DNA of 64,000 bases from Mycobacterium syngnathidarum (GTDB taxonomy: Bacteria > Actinomycetota > Actinomycetes > Mycobacteriales > Mycobacteriaceae), in the NCBI RefSeq assembly GCF_001942625.1, contig NZ_MLCL01000032.1, positions 1 to 64,000 of the forward strand, given 5' to 3'. Shown in pieces: positions 59,692-64,000 of this stretch. The notes under the pieces are model-generated. The model saw only the letters and a program-made list of their open reading frames with translations, was not told the DNA's origin and ran no database searches. Every line of letters starts with the position of its first letter. Position 1 is the first letter of the stretch. A program made the position numbers and the translations under genes.

Positions 59692-60360
59692 TTAGCGGGT
59701 GATGGGCACGTTCAGATCGGTCAGGAGTCGGTGGATGCGTTCTTCGATGTCGTCGCGGATCGGGCGGACCGCGTCGAGGCCTTGGCCGGCGGGGTCGGGG
59801 AGTTCCCAGTTTTCGTAGCGTTTTCCGGGGAAGATGGGGCAGGCGTCGCCGCAGCCCATGGTGATGACGACGTCGGCGGCTTGCACGATTTCGTCGGTCC
59901 AGGGTTTGGGGTATTCGCCGGTGATGTCGATCCCGACTTCGTGCATGGCCTCGATGGCGGCGGGGTTGATCTCGTTGCCGGGTTCTGACCCTCCGGACCA
60001 GGCGATCGCGTTGTCGCCGGCCAGGTGGGTGAAGAAGCCGAGGGCCATCTGGGAGCGGCCGGCGTTGTGGGTGCATAGGAACAGGACGGTCGGTTTGCCG
60101 TCGCTGATCTTGCCTTCCACCCGGGCCAGGGCGTGGAGGCGCTGGCGGGCGAACCGTTCGGCCAGCAGCGGCAGGAAGTTGGGAATGGTGGCGCGGCCGG
60201 CGAACTGGTCGTAGGACGAGCAGAGGAACCGTTCGATGGTTTCGGTGCCGAAGGTGCCGTCGAACTCGCCGTGCAGACGGCTCGCCGCGGTTTTCAGGGC
60301 GAGTTGTTGGTCGATGGAGAGGTCGTGGCGCAGTTGGTGGGTGACGGGGCTGTCAGTCAT
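59692..60360 (-). CDS. arsC: Arsenate reductase ArsC with N-terminal helical domain
   Basis: A 222-residue protein. An N-terminal three-helix domain (about 1-85, QQLALKTAASRLHGEF) precedes a phosphatase-type reductase domain with P-loop VLFLCTHNAGRSQMA (C96-x5-R102) and further cysteines C170 and C174 in TMGCGDACPIFPG, which would complete the redox relay. It reduces arsenate to arsenite for export by Acr3. The start overlaps the acr3 stop by 8 bp. Confidence 0.92.
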   Translation of the reverse strand: MTDSPVTHQLRHDLSIDQQLALKTAASRLHGEFDGTFGTETIERFLCSSYDQFAGRATIPNFLPLLAERFARQRLHALARVEGKISDGKPTVLFLCTHNAGRSQMALGFFTHLAGDNAIAWSGGSEPGNEINPAAIEAMHEVGIDITGEYPKPWTDEIVQAADVVITMGCGDACPIFPGKRYENWELPDPAGQGLDAVRPIRDDIEERIHRLLTDLNVPITR

Positions 60361-61471
60361 CGGCTGGTTCCGTTCTCGTCGTCGAGCCGGTGGGCAGGTG
60401 TTGGGAGGTGTGGTGGCTGAACCGATTACATAGCGCCAGCGAGACGTAGACCAATCCGACCAGGACCGGGACTTCGATGAGCGGGCCGACGACCCCGGCC
60501 AGCGCTTGGCCGGAGGTGGCGCCGTAGGTGGCGATCGCCACGGCGATGGCCAGTTCGAAGTTGTTGCCGGCGGCGGTGAACGCCAGGGTGGTGGTGCGCT
60601 CATAACCCAGATCCAACAGCGTGCCGAGCAGGTAGCCCCCGCCCCACATGACGGCGAAGTACGCCAACAGAGGTAGGGCGATGCGGGCGACGTCCCAGGG
60701 TTGGTGGGTGATCTGATCGCCTTGCAGGGCAAAGAGAATCACGATGGTGAACAGCAGACCGTAGAGGGCCCATGGGCCGATCGTCGGTAGGAACTTGGCC
60801 TCATACCAGTCGCGGCCCTTGGTTTTCTCGCCGATGCGGCGGGACAGGTAGCCGGCCAATAGCGGGATGCCGAGGAAGATGAGTACGGATTTGGCGATCT
60901 GCCACGGTGAGGTGTCGATGGTGGTTTGTTCCAGGCCGAGCCAGCCGGGCAACACCGACAAGTAGAACCAGCCCAGCACGGCGAACATGATGACTTGGAA
61001 GATCGAGTTGAGCGCGACGAGGACGGCGGCGGCTTCGCGGTCTCCGCAGGCCAGGTCGTTCCAGATGATGACCATGGCGATGCAGCGGGCCAGTCCGACG
61101 ATGATCAGGCCGGTGCGGTATTCGGGCAGGTCGGGCAGTAGCAGCCAGGCGAGTGCGAACATCAGCGCGGGTCCGAGCACCCAGTTCAGGACCAGTGAGG
61201 AGAGCAGGAGTTTGCGGTCGCCGGTGACGGTGTCGAGGCGGTCGTAGCGGACTTTCGCCAGCACCGGATACATCATGATCAACAGGCCCAGGGCGATCGG
61301 CAGCGAAATCCCGTCGATCTGAACCTTTTCCAGAGCGGTGTTCAGGCCGGGGATCCAGCGGCCCAGCAGCAGCCCTGCGACCATGGCCGCGCCGATCCAT
61401 AAGGGCAGGAACCGGTCGAGGGTGGAGAGCTTGCCGACGACCGCTGGAGGGGATGTGGTGGTGTCGGTCAT
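60353..61471 (-). CDS. acr3: ACR3 family arsenite efflux transporter
   Basis: A 372-residue carrier with ten hydrophobic helices. FLPLWIGAAMVAGLLLGRWI opens the family domain. ISLPIALGLLIMMYPVLAKV and the fourth-helix LARCIAMVIIWNDLACGD with its essential-type cysteine are Acr3 signatures, and FTAAGNNFELAIAVAIATYG is the conserved late motif. It exports As(III) using the proton gradient. ATG 61471 shares ATGA with arsR. Unlike M. tuberculosis, where arsC is fused to the transporter, arsC here is a separate gene. Confidence 0.95.
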   Translation of the reverse strand: MTDTTTSPPAVVGKLSTLDRFLPLWIGAAMVAGLLLGRWIPGLNTALEKVQIDGISLPIALGLLIMMYPVLAKVRYDRLDTVTGDRKLLLSSLVLNWVLGPALMFALAWLLLPDLPEYRTGLIIVGLARCIAMVIIWNDLACGDREAAAVLVALNSIFQVIMFAVLGWFYLSVLPGWLGLEQTTIDTSPWQIAKSVLIFLGIPLLAGYLSRRIGEKTKGRDWYEAKFLPTIGPWALYGLLFTIVILFALQGDQITHQPWDVARIALPLLAYFAVMWGGGYLLGTLLDLGYERTTTLAFTAAGNNFELAIAVAIATYGATSGQALAGVVGPLIEVPVLVGLVYVSLALCNRFSHHTSQHLPTGSTTRTEPADD

Positions 61472-61848
61472 GCCGATACTCCCGCCACGGTGTGGGCGGT
61501 GGTCGCGCCGAGGAGCACGGCCAGGCTGGCCAGCGCTTCGGGCACCACGGCGTAATACACCCACGACGCCCGGCGCTGCGAGGTCAGCAATCCAGCGTCC
61601 CGCAGCACTTTGAGGTGATGGCTGATGGTCGGCTGGGAGACTTCCAGCCCGGGTGAGATGTCACAGACGCAGGCCTCGCCGCCGGCGTGGCTGGCGATCG
61701 CCGAGAACAGCTGCAGCCGCACCGGATCGGCCAGCGCCTTGAGCTTGACCGCCATATCCGCCGCCACCGCCGCCGATATGGGTTCGTGCAGCAGGGCGCC
61801 CGGAGGGCAACACACTTGATCGGCCAACATCTCCCGGGACTTCGACAT
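61468..61848 (-). CDS. arsR: Arsenic-responsive repressor ArsR
   Basis: A 126-residue winged-helix repressor heading the ars operon. The As(III) site is the CxC in EACVCDISPGLEVSQPTISHH (C60, C62), at the start of the recognition-helix unit, and further cysteines C13-C14 lie near the N-terminus. The start codon is 4 bp from a perfect dyad at 61852-61871. Overlap with acr3 (ATGA) ties repressor and pump together. Confidence 0.93.
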   Translation of the reverse strand: MSKSREMLADQVCCPPGALLHEPISAAVAADMAVKLKALADPVRLQLFSAIASHAGGEACVCDISPGLEVSQPTISHHLKVLRDAGLLTSQRRASWVYYAVVPEALASLAVLLGATTAHTVAGVSA

Positions 61849-61851
61849 ACA

Positions 61852-61871
61852 TCGATATTGACAGCTATCGA
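61852..61871. promoter_or_regulatory. ArsR operator of the ars operon
   Basis: Perfect inverted repeat TCGATA-N8-TATCGA immediately upstream of the arsR start codon, in the 42-bp spacer to the DinB-like gene. Position implies autoregulation of arsR-acr3-arsC-arsC1'. Confidence 0.72.
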
Positions 61872-61890
61872 ATCAGATGGCAAATGAACG

Positions 61891-62403
61891 TCAGGTGAAG
61901 ATGAGCTGGGCCGCGTGGAAGTCGAAATGGCGCCCTGGGTAGCGGTAGACGTCTTCGAGCGTCATGTAATCGGAGAAGAACGGATCCCATCCCGGCGGGA
62001 AGTGCATGCCGCGGCGCAGGGAGTCGTCGGTTTCTCGGGCGAGTCGTTGTTGCAGCGCGGCGATGACCCGGTCGAGTTTGGCGCCCATCCTGACCCGGTT
62101 GTAAACCAGGGCGGCGGCACACGATCCGTAGTAGTTGACGTGATGAAACGGCGTGGTCGCGGCGTTGAGCACCCGGGCGTAGGTGACGCTGACGCGGTCA
62201 GGCAGTCGGCCCATCACCCGCACCAGGGGCAGCAGTCGCTGCACGACCATGTAGCCGAACACCATGTGGAACAGCAATTGCTCGTTGGTCCAACGGGTTC
62301 CGCGCGTCGGGGCGCCCCAGTCGTCGGGACCGGCGGCCGCCAGTAGCTGGTGAAACGTGACACGCGCGCGCTCCAGATCGGCAGCGATGGCGTCGCGGTC
62401 CAT
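61891..62403 (-). CDS. DinB-like superfamily protein in arsenic island
   Basis: A 170-residue four-helix protein. RWTNEQLLFHMVFGYMVVQR matches the first metal-binding helix of the DinB/mycothiol-S-transferase superfamily, and YRYPGRHFDFHAAQLIF matches the last (H..H). A central FHHVNYYGSCAAALVYNRVR is less typical. It follows cadI by 63 bp on the same strand. Some superfamily members join mycothiol to substrates, which would suit arsenate chemistry here; that link is inference. Confidence 0.7.
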   Translation of the reverse strand: MDRDAIAADLERARVTFHQLLAAAGPDDWGAPTRGTRWTNEQLLFHMVFGYMVVQRLLPLVRVMGRLPDRVSVTYARVLNAATTPFHHVNYYGSCAAALVYNRVRMGAKLDRVIAALQQRLARETDDSLRRGMHFPPGWDPFFSDYMTLEDVYRYPGRHFDFHAAQLIFT

Positions 62404-62466
62404 GCCCCGATCATGCGCCTACCGCGGCCCGTGTGGCCACGGCCGCGGCAGGTCGCGAACGGTCGG

Positions 62467-62943
62467 CTAGCAGCAGGATGCTGCGGCTTGATCTGACTCC
62501 TTGGATGCGCCGCCGCAGCACACATCACCGTCACCCTCACTGGATTCGTCGAGGTGCTGTGGGCTGGCGCCGAATGTGTCGGAGTCGGCCAGCACGGTGT
62601 AGACCTCCCATTTCTCCCCGGCCGGGCCGGTCACCCAGACCTTGTCCTGGGTGGCGAAGCAACAGGTGGTGCCGATCTCCTCGTCGGTGAACAGCCCCTC
62701 GCCGGTCAGCCGGGCGATCTCGGCATGGACGGCTTCCCTGGACTCCACCTCGACGCCGAGGTGGTTGATGGTGCCGCCCTTACCGGGGTTTTCCAGCAGC
62801 ACCAGCTTCAGCGGCGGCTCGGTGACGGCGAAGTTGGCATAGCCCGGCTTCACCTTCGCCGGAGTGGTGTTGAACAGCTTGGAGTAGAACGTGATCGCCT
62901 CATCGAGATCATCAACATTGAGGGCGAGTTGAACACGGGACAT
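62467..62943 (-). CDS. cadI: CadI/ArsI-type metalloenzyme (VOC fold)
   Basis: A 158-residue glyoxalase-fold protein very like M. tuberculosis CadI (Rv2641): SRVQLALNVDDLDEAITFYS, PGYANFAVTEPPLKLVLLEN, INHLGVEVESREAVHAEIAR, GTTCCFATQDKVWVTGP. Gln5, His61 and Glu113 match the metal ligands of ArsI, and the vicinal pair C94-C95 matches the arsenic-binding site of ArsI C-As lyases, which demethylate organoarsenicals. The tail adds more cysteines (DVCCGG, ASCC). Divergent from an ArsR gene with a shared operator motif. Confidence 0.92.
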   Translation of the reverse strand: MSRVQLALNVDDLDEAITFYSKLFNTTPAKVKPGYANFAVTEPPLKLVLLENPGKGGTINHLGVEVESREAVHAEIARLTGEGLFTDEEIGTTCCFATQDKVWVTGPAGEKWEVYTVLADSDTFGASPQHLDESSEGDGDVCCGGASKESDQAAASCC

Positions 62944-62965
62944 AATCCGCCTCCTCTAGGGCTGA

Positions 62966-62975
62966 GACATATATC
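62966..62975. promoter_or_regulatory. Half of paired ArsR-type operator, cadI side
   Basis: GACATATATC, exact inverse of GATATATGTC at 63011-63020. It lies 23 bp before the cadI start codon. Confidence 0.65.
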
Positions 62976-63008
62976 GAATTGACGCGTCGACCTCAGGATG
63001 CCACCTTT

Positions 63009-63022
63009 TTGATATATGTCAA
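63009..63022. promoter_or_regulatory. ArsR-type operator, arsR side
   Basis: TTGATATATGTCAA, a near-perfect palindrome (TTGA/TCAA arms) 21 bp before the ArsR start. It contains the exact inverse of the cadI-side motif. Confidence 0.7.
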
Positions 63023-63043
63023 GATTGGTGGCAGGATGGGGTC

Positions 63044-63403
63044 ATGCCCAAAGCGCTGCCCGTGATCGACATGTCCGCGCCGGTATGCTGCGCCCCGGTA
63101 GCCGCGGGCCCGATCAGCGACGACGACGCCCTGGCGGTGGCGATGCGCCTGAAGGCGCTCGCCGACCCGATGCGGGTCAAAATCATGTCTCTACTGTTCA
63201 GTTCGCGCCCCGGCGAGGAGACCAGCGGGGAACTGGCCGGGGCGCTCGACTTGAGCGAATCCACCGTCAGCCACCACCTGGGCCAACTCCGCAAAGCCGG
63301 GCTGGTGATCTCCGACCGTCGCGGCATGAACGTCTTTCACCGCGTCAAACCCGAAGCGCTCCAAGCACTCTGCGTGGTGCTCGACCCCGACTGCTGCACT
63401 TAG
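63044..63403 (+). CDS. ArsR/SmtB family repressor (Rv2642-like)
   Basis: A 119-residue winged-helix protein. RLKALADPMRVKIMSLLFSS and LDLSESTVSHHLGQLRKAGL are the DNA-binding core. Cysteine pairs at both ends, C15-C16 (APVCCAP) and C117-C118 (PDCCT), plus C109, are likely metal ligands, while the CxC of the other ArsR is absent, so it belongs to a different sensory type. Divergent from cadI, as in the Rv2641/Rv2642 neighbourhood, with palindromic operators between. Probably senses Cd(II) or As(III) and controls cadI. Confidence 0.9.
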   Translation: MPKALPVIDMSAPVCCAPVAAGPISDDDALAVAMRLKALADPMRVKIMSLLFSSRPGEETSGELAGALDLSESTVSHHLGQLRKAGLVISDRRGMNVFHRVKPEALQALCVVLDPDCCT

Positions 63404-63483
63404 CCGACAGGTGAGCTGGACACCGTCGCCGCGCGCGCGGGTCAGCTGGGATGCTCCGGAATGACCGCCCCACGGTGAGATGA

Positions 63484-63897
63484 TCAGGTGATCTGTTCGT
63501 GAAGGGTGTCGAGTTGGCCGTAGAGCAGCTCGATCGTTGATTGTTGTTCTGCCACGGTGGCTTTGAGTGCGGCGATCTCTTTGTCTTTGGCGGCGAGCCG
63601 GTGGCGCAGCGCAGCGTCGATGCTGGTTTCGCGGCCGGCCGGTGCTGGCTGGCGGGCGGCGGGGCGGTCGCGGTACTGCTTGATGAGGGCCACCAGGTCG
63701 TCGTGTTTGTAGATGGTCTTGCGGGACACCTTGGCGCGGCGGGACACGGTGGAGAAGTTGATGTCGGCGTTGGTCTTGCGCAGGTAGGCGATCGCTTTTT
63801 CGACGGCACGCCGCTTCTCATCGCTGCGGCCGTCGCGGTATTCGGCCAGCGCATTCAGTGCTTTCTGGGTGGGTGGCGGCGGCTTGGGGCGACTCAT
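63484..63897 (-). CDS. DUF6262/TnpC-like protein of site-specific recombinase module
   Basis: A 137-residue basic protein with an N-terminal HTH-like part, EKAIAYLRKTNADINFSTVS then RRAKVSRKTIYKHDDL, and a C-terminal coiled coil (KDKEIAALKATVAEQQSTIE). This layout matches DUF6262 proteins, encoded after two tyrosine recombinases in actinobacterial elements and comparable to TnpC of Tn554. The ATG at 63897 overlaps the previous gene's TGA, which suggests the recombinase genes lie just beyond the window. Confidence 0.78.
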   Translation of the reverse strand: MSRPKPPPPTQKALNALAEYRDGRSDEKRRAVEKAIAYLRKTNADINFSTVSRRAKVSRKTIYKHDDLVALIKQYRDRPAARQPAPAGRETSIDAALRHRLAAKDKEIAALKATVAEQQSTIELLYGQLDTLHEQIT

Positions 63898-64000
63898 CGC
63901 GGCGTGTCCGGGTCAGCCTTGCGCAACACTGATTCGTGGCTTCCGCGGGCAGCAGTCTGCATCGTGGGTGCCCGGTTGGCGGTACCCGCACCGGCGACGC
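63894..64000 (-). CDS. C-terminal tail of probable tyrosine recombinase (cut by window edge)
   Basis: One minus-strand frame is open from the right edge to a TGA at 63894-63896 that overlaps the DUF6262 start codon (ATGA). The last residues read RGSHESVLRKADPDTPR. Stop overlap and context fit the second recombinase of a Tn554-like TnpA-TnpB-TnpC set, but no catalytic residue is in view. Confidence 0.45.
   Translation of the reverse strand, partial: VAGAGTANRAPTMQTAARGSHESVLRKADPDTPR

Larger units (their letters stand above)
62944..63043. promoter_or_regulatory. Divergent cadI/arsR promoter region
   Basis: A 100-bp spacer holding both starts. It has a strong GGAGG site for cadI on the minus strand, the A/T-rich repeats described separately, and nothing else recognisable. 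Transcription in both directions is expected to be controlled by the ArsR at 63044. Confidence 0.6.
51491..64000. mobile_element. Tn554-like metal-resistance element (left end and cargo; right end outside window)
   Basis: The left edge is set by the abrupt loss of homology in the decarboxylase gene at about 51,490. The cargo is entirely metal/metalloid and thiol-related: DsbA operon, CmtR/P-type ATPase, MerR operon, ars operon and cadI/ArsR. At the right edge a DUF6262/TnpC-like gene and the tail of another gene joined by ATGA suggest the TnpA-TnpB-TnpC recombinase set of Tn554-type transposons. The right end and the two recombinases are not visible, so the class is inference; an integrative element or genomic island is the alternative. 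Confidence 0.7.

Noticed and set aside
1..64000. CRISPR arrays, rRNA and tRNA genes
   Set aside because: No regularly spaced direct repeats, rRNA blocks or tRNA cloverleaf/T-loop signatures were noticed on reading. A dedicated RNA-gene scan could not be run.

Overview
The window is high-GC chromosomal DNA from a mycobacterium, most likely a rapid-growing Mycolicibacterium-type species. Gene order and products from about 6.7 to 45.3 kb follow the Mycobacterium tuberculosis Rv0188-Rv0214 block: SPW protein, ilvD, ricR (Rv0190), MFS, L,D-transpeptidase, zmp1, Rv0199/Rv0200, Rv0201c, mmpL11, Rv0203-type hemophores, Rv0204c, Rv0205, mmpL3, Rv0207c, trmB, Rv0209/Rv0210, pckG and fadD4. These assignments come from remembered family features and synteny; no search was run.

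Left part (1-11 kb): the 5' end of an MmpS gene leaves the window, next to a truncated methyltransferase remnant and a TetR gene. Then come a coupled MpaB-type oxygenase and aldehyde dehydrogenase pair, controlled by a divergent TetR with two identical operator dyads, an HTTM membrane protein, the SPW protein, a large LuxR-type ATPase regulator and an ankyrin-repeat protein.

Core block (11-43 kb): branched-chain amino acid synthesis (ilvD), copper sensing (ricR with its operator), cell-wall cross-linking and mycolate export (L,D-transpeptidase, mmpL11, mmpL3), haem handling (two tandem hemophores beside mmpL11), a PrrAB-like two-component system, an M23 lipoprotein, the degenerate GTPase pair Rv0209/Rv0210 and GTP-dependent PEP carboxykinase. 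A further MmpL/TetR pair with its own tandem operators sits between pckG and fadD4.

43.8-51.5 kb is a tightly overlapping plus-strand run: FadD4-type acyl-CoA synthetase, enoyl-CoA hydratase, double-hotdog hydratase (Rv0216-like), a family III CoA transferase with apparently permuted domains, an amidohydrolase, an MFS exporter and a PLP-dependent decarboxylase. The decarboxylase is cut off immediately after its PLP lysine.

From about 51,491 to the right edge is an inserted mobile element carrying metal and metalloid resistance. A DsbA/ICMT/methyltransferase/Met-rich operon is divergent from a CmtR-like sensor and P1B-ATPase. Next comes a MerR-controlled operon (CCSFF protein, MerR, Cys-rich membrane protein, YnfA, SpoIIAA-like protein), then an ars operon (arsR-acr3-arsC-arsC1') and a cadI/DinB pair divergent from a second ArsR. 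A DUF6262/TnpC-like gene and the tail of a probable site-specific recombinase lie at the right edge. This suggests a Tn554-like element whose recombinases and right end are outside the window.
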